In this document: in pieces, positions 7,174 through 14,300 of the stretch
Numbering within the stretch: position 1 is the stretch's first letter
Layout: the number at the start of each line of letters is the position of its first letter
DNA from: GWF2-43-63 sp035390965
GTDB lineage: Bacteria; Bacteroidota; Bacteroidia; Bacteroidales; DTU049
NCBI GenBank assembly: GCA_035390965.1
Contig: DAOPKE010000069.1
Location: 1 to 14,300, forward strand
Direction of reading: 5' to 3'
DNA: 14,300 nt
Notes under the pieces: generated by a model
Databases searched by the model: none
The model's input: only the letters and a program-made list of their open reading frames with translations
What the model was told of the DNA's origin: nothing
Program-made: the position numbers and the translations under genes

Positions 7174-7962
7174 ATGAAAAAAGACAATGCATTCAAACGT
7201 TTGCTTCACAAGCTGCGGATTCCGTACCGGCTTGTCATTATGAACGACAGTACTTTTGAGGAGAAATTCTCCTTAAAACTGTCGCGTTTAAATGTATTTG
7301 TTGTTTTTGCACTGATAACATTCCTGCTGATAACATTAACGGTTTTCCTGATTGCCTTCACATCACTGCGAGAGTATATTCCAGGGTATGGAAATGTAGA
7401 AGAACGGGAAATGGTCTATGAATTATCGCTTAAAACTGACAGTCTGGAACAAGCGTTAATTGCCCGTGATGTATATTTCCGGAATTTCTTTGCGGTACTT
7501 ACCGATGCCGATTCAAATTTGTTGATTAGCAATTATTCAAACTATTCCGAAGGCGGCAGCAGCAGCAATGTTTCAGAAAACACTGATGCCACCGGATTGT
7601 ATTTTATTCCACCCATTGAAGGCACTGTAGTCAGAAAATTTTCAACAGCCAATCGTCATTACGCTGTTGACCTCAACGCACCCAAAGGCAGCATGATCAG
7701 CAGTATAGCGAATGGCACTGTATTATTTTCCGACTGGACTCTTTCGGGAGGAAATACGCTCATCATTCTGCATCCGGGGAAAGTGATTTCGGTGTATATG
7801 CACACCCTGTCGCTCTTTGTAAAACAGGGTGAAACCGTAAAAGCCGGTGATCCGGTTGCCATTATTGGCAATTCCGGCGAAAACTCCAGCGGGCCTCATC
7901 TGCATTTTGAATTATGGATTGATCAGCAAGCAGTTAATCCTGAAAACTATATAACCTTCTGA
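7174..7962 (+). CDS. Membrane-anchored M23 (LytM-type) metallopeptidase
   Basis: Probably a zinc endopeptidase that cuts peptidoglycan cross-links in the periplasm. The protein has 262 residues. A basic cytoplasmic N-terminus (1-38) is followed by one membrane helix (about 40-63), a linker with some helical character (about 74-110) and a Ser/Asn-rich stretch (about 119-136). The peptidase M23 domain is at about 145-260. All active-site positions are present: H162 and D166 (HxxxD), H210, and the HxH pair H242/H244 in GPHLHFELW. So this should be an active enzyme, not a degenerate LytM factor. The stop TGA shares its last base with the dxr ATG, so it is the first gene of a tight operon with dxr and rseP. 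The exact cleaved bond and the cell-cycle role are unknown. Confidence 0.92.
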   Translation: MKKDNAFKRLLHKLRIPYRLVIMNDSTFEEKFSLKLSRLNVFVVFALITFLLITLTVFLIAFTSLREYIPGYGNVEEREMVYELSLKTDSLEQALIARDVYFRNFFAVLTDADSNLLISNYSNYSEGGSSSNVSENTDATGLYFIPPIEGTVVRKFSTANRHYAVDLNAPKGSMISSIANGTVLFSDWTLSGGNTLIILHPGKVISVYMHTLSLFVKQGETVKAGDPVAIIGNSGENSSGPHLHFELWIDQQAVNPENYITF

Positions 7963-9116
7963 TGAAGCAACGATTAGCCATACTTGGTTCTACCGGCTCC
8001 ATCGGAATGCAGACACTTGATGTTTGCCGTTGTTTTCCGGAACAATTTGAAGTTGAAGTATTGACCGCCGGGAAGCAAGCAGCAGAACTTGTAAAGCAAG
8101 CACTTGAATTCAATCCCAATATGGTAGTGATAGCCGATGAATCACAATACCATTTTGTTTCCGACGCTCTTAAAAACACAGACATCAAAGTTTTCTGCGG
8201 CAGTAAATCCATTGCCGATGCAGCTACCGTTGAATCGGTTGATACCGTTGTGCTTGCACTTGTTGGAATCGCCGGACTGGAACCCGCCTATGCAGCATTG
8301 AAAGCCGGAAAGAAACTGGCTCTTGCCAACAAGGAAGTGCTGGTTGTCGCCGGCGAGCTCATTGCAAAAACGGCCATTGAAAACCGTGCCGCCATCATTC
8401 CCATCGACAGTGAACATTCGGCCATCATGCAATGTCTGCAGGGAGAATCATCAGCAGCTATTGAAAAAATCATACTTACTGCATCCGGCGGGCCTTTCCG
8501 GGGATTCAAAAAAGACCAATTGGAAAATGTTACGCTGAAACAAGCGCTGGCTCATCCGGTCTGGAGCATGGGGAATAAAATCACTATTGACTCTGCAACC
8601 ATGATGAACAAAGGCTTTGAGGTAATCGAAGCGCGATGGTTGTTCAATGTGCCGGCAGAAAAAATTGATGTAATCATTCATCCACAATCCATTATTCATT
8701 CAATGGTGCAGTTTATTGATGGCTCTGTAAAAGCCCAGATGAGCCGTCCCGACATGCGTTTGCCCATCATGTATGCGCTCACCTGGCCCGAGCGTATGGC
8801 AGCGCCTTTTCAGACCGGTGGCATCAACGATATTTTTTCGCTGACTTTTGAAAAAGCCGATACCGAAACTTTCCGTCATTTATCTCTGGCGTATGAGGCC
8901 ATAAAAAATGGTGGTGGTGCGCCCTGCGTGCTGAATGCTTCGAACGAAGTCGCGGTGGAGCTTTTCCTTAACGATAAAATCTCATTCACCGGCATGCAGA
9001 AAATGTCGGAAACCGCAATGAGTCACATTTCTGCGGGTGTGCCCGGCAGCATTGCCGATTATCTGGCGCTCGACAACGAAACACGCATTTATTGCAAAAC
9101 TCTGAACATTAAATAA
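7962..9116 (+). CDS. dxr: 1-deoxy-D-xylulose 5-phosphate reductoisomerase (IspC)
   Basis: The second enzyme of the MEP isoprenoid pathway. It rearranges and reduces DXP to MEP with NADPH in the cytosol. The protein has 384 residues, close to the usual 390-400. The NADPH-binding GSTGSIG is at 9-15 and LANKE at 121-125. Metal ligands are D149, E151 and E220, the last in MMNKGFE. Substrate residues S175 (SGGPF) and H198 (HPVWSMG) also match E. coli with an offset of 11 as I recall it. The ATG overlaps the M23 stop by one base, and one base separates its stop from rseP. It would supply isoprenoids for undecaprenyl carrier and the menaquinone side chain, which links it functionally to mqnC elsewhere in the window. 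Confidence 0.97.
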   Translation: MKQRLAILGSTGSIGMQTLDVCRCFPEQFEVEVLTAGKQAAELVKQALEFNPNMVVIADESQYHFVSDALKNTDIKVFCGSKSIADAATVESVDTVVLALVGIAGLEPAYAALKAGKKLALANKEVLVVAGELIAKTAIENRAAIIPIDSEHSAIMQCLQGESSAAIEKIILTASGGPFRGFKKDQLENVTLKQALAHPVWSMGNKITIDSATMMNKGFEVIEARWLFNVPAEKIDVIIHPQSIIHSMVQFIDGSVKAQMSRPDMRLPIMYALTWPERMAAPFQTGGINDIFSLTFEKADTETFRHLSLAYEAIKNGGGAPCVLNASNEVAVELFLNDKISFTGMQKMSETAMSHISAGVPGSIADYLALDNETRIYCKTLNIK

Positions 9117-9117
9117 C

Positions 9118-10440
9118 ATGGAAATATTCATCAAAATCGTTCAACTTCTTCTCAGTCTTTCAATTCTTGTTATCCTGCACGAATTCGGACATTACATCAC
9201 TGCACGGATGTTCAAAACAAGAGTGGAAAAATTCTATCTGTTTTTCGATCCATGGTTTTCGCTTTTCAAATTCAAAAAGGGTGATACAGAATATGGTATC
9301 GGCTGGTTACCTCTGGGCGGCTACGTTAAGATTTCAGGGATGATTGATGAGTCGATGGATAAAGAGCAAATGAAACAACCGGCTCAACCATGGGAATTCC
9401 GCAGCAAAAAGGCGTGGCAGCGTTTTATCATTATGGTTGCCGGCGTTGTAATGAATGTTCTGCTGGCCATGCTCATCTATATTCTGATGTTGTCGGCCTG
9501 GGGCGAAAAATATCTTCCAAATGCCGAACTGAAAGATGGCATTGCCGTGGATTCTCTGGCCATGCAAACCGGACTGCGCACCGGAGACAAGGTATTGAAA
9601 GTCGATGACATTGTTATTGAAGATTTCTTCGATATTGTTCCGAACATGCTTCTCGAAAATGCCAAAACACTCACCATTGTACGCAATGATTCGGAGCAGG
9701 TATTGGATATTCCGAGCGACTTTGTGAAGAAAATGATTGATTCGGAGCGGGCCAATATGATTATGCCCCGTATGCCAATGATTATCGACAGCATTGTTCC
9801 CAACTCGGTCAACGCTAACTCAAAAATAAAAAAAGGCGACCGCGTGATCGGAGTGAATGGGAAACTGATTCATTACCACGATGAGTTTAAATCCGAAGTG
9901 GAAAAATATAAGAATCAGGAGATTACCATTCGGGTTCTGCGCGGCACCGAAGACCTGACATACCCCGTTAAGGTCAATGACAAAGGTCAGCTTGAAGTGA
10001 TGATTGTGACTGATCTGAACCGCTTTTTCAATGTCGCCACCAAGGATTATACATTCTGGGAAGCCATTCCGGCGGGAATCAGCAAGGCCGGAACAAAGAT
10101 TTCGGAATACTGGAAACAGCTTAAACTAATGTTTAACCGCGATGTGCGCGCCTATGAAAATGTGGGCGGATTCATTACCATGGGCAAGATTTTCCCGGGC
10201 GTATGGGACTGGCAAGCCTTCTGGAACCTGACAGCCTTTCTGTCGCTCATGCTGGCAGTGTTAAATATTCTGCCCATTCCGGCCCTCGATGGTGGCCATG
10301 TGATGTTTGTACTCATTGAAATGATAACCGGCCGAAAACCTTCGGAGAAGGTCCTTGAAATTGCCCAATACATTGGCTTTGGGCTCCTGCTGACACTTTT
10401 GGTCTGGGCAAACCTGAACGACATTCTGCGGCTTTTTTAG
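9118..10440 (+). CDS. rseP: RIP zinc metalloprotease RseP (site-2 protease, M50)
   Basis: An intramembrane protease of the inner membrane that cuts membrane-bound substrates such as anti-sigma factors. The protein has 440 residues. The zinc motif HEFGH is at 21-25 in the first membrane helix (H21, E22, H25), and the third ligand is D391 in LPIPALDGGH. LPLGGYVK at 64-71 is the family's re-entrant loop. Further membrane helices are at about 103-127, 375-390 and 415-437. Two PDZ-like domains lie between (about 130-205 and 215-295), with a weakly conserved GDKV in the first and GDRVIGVNGK in the second. It follows dxr after a single base, an arrangement seen in many bacteria. The substrate in this organism cannot be deduced; no anti-sigma gene is in the window. 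Confidence 0.95.
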   Translation: MEIFIKIVQLLLSLSILVILHEFGHYITARMFKTRVEKFYLFFDPWFSLFKFKKGDTEYGIGWLPLGGYVKISGMIDESMDKEQMKQPAQPWEFRSKKAWQRFIIMVAGVVMNVLLAMLIYILMLSAWGEKYLPNAELKDGIAVDSLAMQTGLRTGDKVLKVDDIVIEDFFDIVPNMLLENAKTLTIVRNDSEQVLDIPSDFVKKMIDSERANMIMPRMPMIIDSIVPNSVNANSKIKKGDRVIGVNGKLIHYHDEFKSEVEKYKNQEITIRVLRGTEDLTYPVKVNDKGQLEVMIVTDLNRFFNVATKDYTFWEAIPAGISKAGTKISEYWKQLKLMFNRDVRAYENVGGFITMGKIFPGVWDWQAFWNLTAFLSLMLAVLNILPIPALDGGHVMFVLIEMITGRKPSEKVLEIAQYIGFGLLLTLLVWANLNDILRLF

Positions 10441-10507
10441 CCCGTTGTTAACCGTTTGTAACCCGCCTTTTTTGTTAAAGGTATTGCGCGCGGGGGTGGG
10501 AGGGGTG

Positions 10508-10515
10508 TATATTTG
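10508..10515 (+). promoter_or_regulatory. Bacteroidota -7 promoter core (TATATTTG) for the large T9SS protein
   Basis: A perfect TAnnTTTG with a TTG at 10484-10486, 21 bases upstream, as a plausible -33 element. It lies 46 bases before the ATG at 10562, a longer leader than the other genes. It sits directly downstream of a G-rich run (10492-10505). Confidence 0.5.
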
Positions 10516-10561
10516 TGGGATTGATTTGAAATATCATTTCCGCAAATGAAACAACTCTCAA

Positions 10562-13374
10562 ATGAAATTGAAACCTAAAAGCATTTTTTTTGCAAAATCA
10601 GGCTTAATGTTTCTCACTGTTTTATTGTTGAATACTCCAATTGTATTTGCTCAATATGGATTAAGTCTACAAAATGGAAGTGCAACACCTACAACTGGAA
10701 CGAATTGTGGAAACTCACAGTCTATAACATTGTATAGAAATGGAAGTACAACTTACTCTGGCTGTCCTAGATTCAGGCATTTTCTTGAGTACAAAGTCGG
10801 CTCAGGGTCGTGGATAGCGGTCGGACAATGGTCTGGAACTGGATCCGGATCCTACCCGGCAAGCATTACAGTAAGTAAAACGATTTTTTCTTCAGATTTG
10901 ACATCTTGGAATCCATCTGGGCAAACATTATATTTTAGATCCAGACAAGAAATGTATTACACAGGACTTTCTGGATGTATTGGAACCACCACCACCACAT
11001 ATTCAAATACTGTAACAATTAATTATATTTCTCCGGCAACAATAACTTCGCAGCCAATCAACAGCAGTGTTGTTGAAGGAAACAANNNNNNNNNNNNNNN
11101 NNNNNNNNNNNNNNNNNNNNNNNNNNNNNNNNNNNNNNNNNNNNNNNNNNNNNNNNNNNNNNNNNNNNNNNNNNNNNNNNNNNNNCTCCGGCAACAATAA
11201 CTTCGCAGCCAATCAACAGCAGTGTTGTTGAAGGAAACAACACATCCTTCAGCGTCACCGCTTCAAATGCAACGAGCTATCAATGGCAGGTTTCAACGGA
11301 TGGTGGATCAACATATAACAATATAACCGCTGCCGGATCTAATCCCGTGTATTCTGGTTACAACACCTCCACACTAACCTTGACCGGTGTTGTTGCAGCA
11401 AACAACGGCTACAAATACCAATGTATCGTTACGGGGTGCAATTCTGTAACGAGCTCACAAGCGACATTAACAGTCACTTCGACCTGCCTTGCCCCAAATG
11501 TGCAGGCAAGTGCTGCGACTTTTACAACACTTACCTCAACTTCAGGAACACTCAGCTGGACAAATGGGAATGGAACAGGAAGAGTCGTTTACATCAACAC
11601 AACAAATTCGTTCACAGCACCAACAGATGGCAGCAGTCCAACAGCAAATACCGCATACGGTGGATCTGGTCAGCAATGCGTTTATAACGGAAACGGGAAT
11701 TCTGTTACTATAACCGGATTAACTATCGGAACGACATATTATGTCCGGATTTATGAATTTGACTGCTCCGGAATATTGTATAACGCATCAACAGCATCAA
11801 ATAACCCAACAAATTTCTCAATATTTGAATGTAATTATCCGGTAGTACAAGCAACATCATTCACATCAAACCCTTATTCAAATGGAATGATAGTTGGCTG
11901 GACAAACGGAGATGGAAGTAATCGTATTGTTTTTATCAATACAACCAATTCTTTCACTGCACCTGTCGATGGTAATACTTATACTGCAAATGCAGTGTAT
12001 AGTGGATCTGGTCAACAATGTGTCTATAACGGCACCGGTTCAGCTGTTGATGTTTCTGGACTAAACTCTTCAACGACCTATTATTTTGCCGTTTATGAAT
12101 TCAATAGCAGTGGGTCTTGTTACACAAGTTCACCACTATCCGGAAACGCGACGACAACATCCACGGCTTCAACATACATAATTACGAGTATTGATAATGG
12201 TGCAGGTTATACCGGAACGTTCAACGGCAATACCAATTCAACAATTTATTTATGCTATGGATCCAGTGTCTGTATTCAAACAAACATTCCTTTGTCATTA
12301 GGAGATTATAGCAAAAGATTCCAGACATCGAGTGATGCCGGAGTTACTGATCCATGGTTTACTTGGGCAGGAACAACTTACTGCAGTCCTTCAAGCGGAG
12401 TCAGATATGTAAGAGGTTGTCTCTGGGATGCTTCATTAGGTGTTATGCCGGGTTCTGAAACACCGTGGCTTAAAATTGTTCATGGTCCGGAATCGGTAGC
12501 AGATCCTACAAATATAGCAACCACAAACATTACACCGACCAGTTTTACTGCAAACTGGACATCCTCGGCAACAGTTTGTGCAGGTGGTGGTCTTGGCATC
12601 ATTCACAGAATTGATGTTGCTACAGATGCATCATTTTCTAACATGCTGACCGGATATCCAAAAGATGTTACTTCGTGCATTACCAATGGGCCAACTTTAT
12701 GTTCGTATGACGTGACCGGATTGACAACGGGTATTACATATTACTGGAGAGTTAAAGCGATGTCCTATCATGTCGGAACAAACAACGGAGATTTATATTG
12801 CGGAGTAAACAGCAATTATGTTCCAACCAGTTTCAATCTCCCAGTTGAATTAACCGATTTCTCAACAAAATGCAATGTTGCTTCTGTAACCCTCTCCTGG
12901 TCCACCGCGACCGAAACCAACAATGATTATTTTACCATAGAAAAAAGCATCAATGCCGAAGACTGGGTGCCTGTCGGAATCGTTGATGGAGCGGGCAATT
13001 CCAATGAGCTGATCAATTATGAATTCGAAGATATGGAGCCAATGTCGGGGACATCGTACTACCGCTTGAAACAGACTGATTTTGATGGGAAATTTGAATA
13101 TTTCGGACCGGTAACTGTCAATTGCGATGAAGGTGCGAATGGAATTATCGCTTATCCGAATCCCGCACAGGAAAATGTGTTGGTGGTGGGCAGCCAGGAT
13201 GTTGCCGCCGAGATTTATCTGTGTGATCTGACAGGCCGCATCATTACATCATACAGCTGCAGCCGGCTTTCAGAGCCATTCAGCATTGACCTGCAGAATA
13301 TTCTTCCGGGCATATATCTGATTCGTGTTGATTCTCAAAACAACTCGGAGTATTTCCGGGTAGTGAAAGAATAG
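10562..13374 (+). CDS. Large T9SS-secreted Ig/FnIII-like surface protein, interrupted by an assembly gap
   Basis: A probable surface adhesin or matrix protein exported by T9SS. As printed, the frame breaks at 100 N (11086-11185). If the gap and one of the two flanking 55-base copies are removed (155 bases), one open frame of 886 codons results (885 residues), and residue numbers here use that form. A signal peptide covers about 1-30. An N-terminal beta-rich module covers about 31-156. An Ig-like domain is at about 158-255, with YQWQVSTDGGS and YQC motifs. Two tandem 115-residue FnIII-like repeats start at C257 and C372 and share INTTNSFTAP and GSGQQCVYNG. A further Cys-containing module and an FnIII-like domain follow to about 710, then the common LPVELTDF stalk domain. 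The T9SS type A tail starts at YPNPA, Y813. The GTG at 11347 is an internal codon, not a start. Ligand unknown. Confidence 0.85.
11031..11085 (+). repeat. 55-base copy 1, ending flush against the N run
   Basis: Identical base for base to 11186-11240. Its last base touches the first N. It encodes the start of the Ig-like domain (SPATITSQPINSSVVEGN). Confidence 0.97.
11086..11185. other. Assembly gap of exactly 100 N
   Basis: A placeholder of 100 unknown bases. It is probably of arbitrary length, because it breaks the reading frame of an otherwise continuous gene and the contig ends on both sides overlap by 55 identical bases. Confidence 0.97.
11186..11240 (+). repeat. 55-base copy 2, starting flush after the N run
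   Basis: Identical to 11031-11085; its first base follows the last N. The reading frame of the downstream part fits the upstream part when the two copies are merged. Confidence 0.97.
11485..12174 (+). repeat. Tandem 345-base (115-residue) FnIII-like repeats inside the adhesin gene
   Basis: Repeat 1 starts at the Cys codon at 11485 and repeat 2 at the Cys codon at 11830, a period of 345 bases. Shared protein segments include WTNG, INTTNSFTAP, GSGQQCVYNG, TTYY and YEF. Flanks and synonymous sites differ, so the duplication is not recent. Confidence 0.85.
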
Positions 13375-13383
13375 CTCCTTCCT

Positions 13384-13509
13384 CAACCTGAGTGCCTCGC
13401 GGAGCGAGCTCTCTGCGTTGAGGGAGTCACATACTAGCCAATGCACTCAGGTCGATTACACCGACGCAGAGAGATTGGCAATGTCTATTGAAGCGAGGCA
13501 CTCAGGTTG
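13384..13509 (+). repeat. Interrupted palindrome with 17-bp arms and an 84-base insert flanked by GCGAG
   Basis: CAACCTGAGTGCCTCGC (13384-13400) pairs exactly with 13493-13509. Directly after the left arm, GGA plus GCGAG (13404-13408) begins the right arm, then breaks off; GCGAG returns at 13493 and the right arm continues. So a simple hairpin with a GGA loop seems split by an 84-base insert (13409-13492) between two GCGAG copies. The insert carries its own inverted pair CTCTCTGCGT (13409-13418) and ACGCAGAGAG (13464-13473), and a 10-base partial copy of the right arm (13443-13452). The remaining spacer to 13632 shows no feature I can support. Confidence 0.7.
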
Positions 13510-13632
13510 TGGAGGCAGCAGCGCCAAACCACGATCAAACCACCGATCGCAATAAATATTTGTTATACCATTATGAAATATATTTTAGACGGAAGTGTCT
13601 TAGTTAAAATGATGCCCGATGCAAGAGGTTTA

Positions 13633-13807
13633 CCTGACAAACAGGCAGGCATCACATGTCTGTAGAAAAATGCATATAGCACTTACGACCTCAGAGAGGT
13701 CGAATCTAAACGGCTTCCTGCGCGAAAGAGCTTGAAAAACATTCGACTCCGCTGGAGTCGTGTTTTGTCCTTTATGTTTTCTACAGACATGCGACTCCTC
13801 CGGAGTC
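13633..13807 (+). repeat. Inverted-repeat element with short-loop hairpins inside and outside (MITE-like)
   Basis: Fifteen-base inverted arms lie at 13655-13669 and 13777-13791 (core ATGTCTGTAGAAAA and its complement). Between them are two hairpins with 3-base loops: CGACCTC-AGA-GAGGTCG (13686-13702) and CGACTCC-GCT-GGAGTCG (13744-13760). Just outside are GACTCC-TCC-GGAGTC (13793-13807) on the right and a weaker CCTG-ACAAA-CAGG (13633-13645) on the left. The regular layout suggests a dispersed intergenic repeat family. No transposase is nearby. Confidence 0.7.
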
Positions 13808-13885
13808 ATCCAAATACACGGACTATTGTATATTACCTTTCTGTATTATTGCATGATAAAAAATATTTCAGACATATTTATTCCT

Positions 13886-13893
13886 TATCTTTG
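13886..13893 (+). promoter_or_regulatory. Bacteroidota -7 promoter core (TATCTTTG) for the small membrane protein
   Basis: A perfect TAnnTTTG ending 16 bases before the ATG at 13910, the same spacing as for intact genes here. It supports 13910 as the original start although codon 13 is TAG. Confidence 0.6.
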
Positions 13894-13909
13894 ACCAAAC
13901 TCTACACCT

Positions 13910-14251
13910 ATGAAAATCAAAATTCCAGAAAACCAGGTCACGTTTTAGCAGCTCAAAGCTGATGTTGAAAGCCAGTTTCCACAGTACGCCTTTCATGTAA
14001 AAACAAAGAATTTTCTTGTTGCCCGCAAAAACGGAAGCACCGGCGCCAATATTCTTTTGAGAAAATCGAAAGTCGTTGTGAACGGCACATTTCCAACTAT
14101 GGGTGGCAACATGCTTTTTGTGCTTTGTATTTTCCTGTTTGGATTTCTGATACCCCTGATTGTTTATTTCATCGTTTTTCACAAGAACCAGAAACAGCTT
14201 GAAACCGAAATCGGCACATTTATTCAGCAGAAACATGGGCTGAAAGTCTGA
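13910..14251 (+). pseudogene. Small membrane protein gene with one in-frame TAG at codon 13
   Basis: From the ATG at 13910 the frame reads MKIKIPENQVTF, then TAG (13946-13948), then 100 further residues to the TGA at 14249-14251. If the TAG were a sense codon the protein would have 113 residues. After the stop comes a soluble part (FHVKTKNFLVARKNGSTGAN), then NGTFPTMGG, one long or hairpin-like hydrophobic segment (about residues 67-87), then a charged tail (about 88-113). I do not recognise a named function. Promoter, start and terminator are all in place, and nothing else is broken. So it is a very recent nonsense mutation, a base-call error, or readthrough. Starts after the TAG (TTG at 14057, ATG at 14099) would lose about half of the soluble domain or more. 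Confidence 0.7.
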
Positions 14252-14263
14252 ACTGAATTACAC

Positions 14264-14300
14264 AAAAAAAGAGGATTTGCAATGCAGATCCTCTTTTTTT
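14264..14300. terminator. Bidirectional intrinsic terminator
   Basis: AAAAAAAGAGGAT (14264-14276) and ATCCTCTTTTTTT (14288-14300) form a 13-bp inverted repeat with an 11-base loop and a T-run on each strand's 3' side. It starts 12 bases after the small membrane gene and can also end transcription from the right. Confidence 0.88.

Noticed and set aside
6855..7196. Open frame on the minus strand across the xseB-M23 spacer (113 codons)
   Set aside because: It runs through the repeat array and the nested inverted repeat and overlaps the M23 start; its composition is not protein-like and it has no promoter core.
10547..10579. Ten-codon frame overlapping the start of the adhesin gene, possible leader peptide
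   Set aside because: Too short, out of frame, and no attenuator-like structure; likely chance.
11347..13374. Independent gene starting at the GTG at 11347
   Set aside because: The codon is an internal Val in the Ig-like domain; no signal peptide follows, and the upstream part joins in frame when the gap is collapsed.
13573..13665. Short frame of 30 residues starting ATGAAATATATT
   Set aside because: It ends inside the left arm of the inverted-repeat element and has no good promoter core; its second half is probably repeat sequence. Too weak to call a gene.
13732..13962. Open frame of 76 codons on the plus strand
   Set aside because: It reads through hairpins and the promoter of the next gene and overlaps that gene in another frame.

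Overview
The window looks like a draft or metagenome-assembled chromosome segment from a Bacteroidota bacterium, probably near Bacteroidales. Four things suggest this. Two secreted proteins end in type IX secretion (T9SS) sorting tails. There is a PorT/OmpW-like beta-barrel and the futalosine menaquinone enzyme MqnC. Start codons are preceded at short range by the Bacteroidota promoter core TAnnTTTG. A run of exactly 100 N (11086-11185) marks a scaffold join.

Layout: (1) 1-1433, minus strand: an M17 leucyl aminopeptidase, cut by the window edge only a few residues before its expected end. (2) 1611-2087: a small four-helix membrane protein, divergent from it. (3) 2163-4932: a translationally coupled trio joined by ATGA overlaps: PCMD-type T9SS cargo, outer-membrane beta-barrel, mqnC. 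(4) 4933-5138: a spacer with repeated 9-mers and a hairpin. (5) 5139-6754: xseA-xseB, both subunits of exonuclease VII. (6) 6755-7173: a gene-free spacer with a mirror-ordered repeat array and a separate nested inverted repeat. (7) 7174-10440: an envelope operon, M23 peptidase - dxr - rseP, with junctions of -1 and +1 base. (8) 10562-13374: a large T9SS-secreted Ig/FnIII-like adhesin-type protein interrupted by the assembly gap. The gap is flanked flush by the same 55 bases, and collapsing it restores one frame of 885 residues. (9) 13375-13909: a gene-free region with two palindromic elements. (10) 13910-14251: a small membrane protein gene with one in-frame TAG, followed by a strong bidirectional terminator at the window end.

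The core genes cover peptide turnover, quinone and isoprenoid synthesis, DNA repair and envelope proteolysis. The accessory genes make surface and secreted proteins. I see no phage, CRISPR, toxin-antitoxin, transposase or RNA gene. The most unusual material is intergenic: the mirror-ordered repeats at 6787-6980, the interrupted palindrome at 13384-13509, the hairpin-rich inverted-repeat element at 13633-13807, and the false-looking gap in the adhesin gene. I do not see a convincing new multi-gene system.
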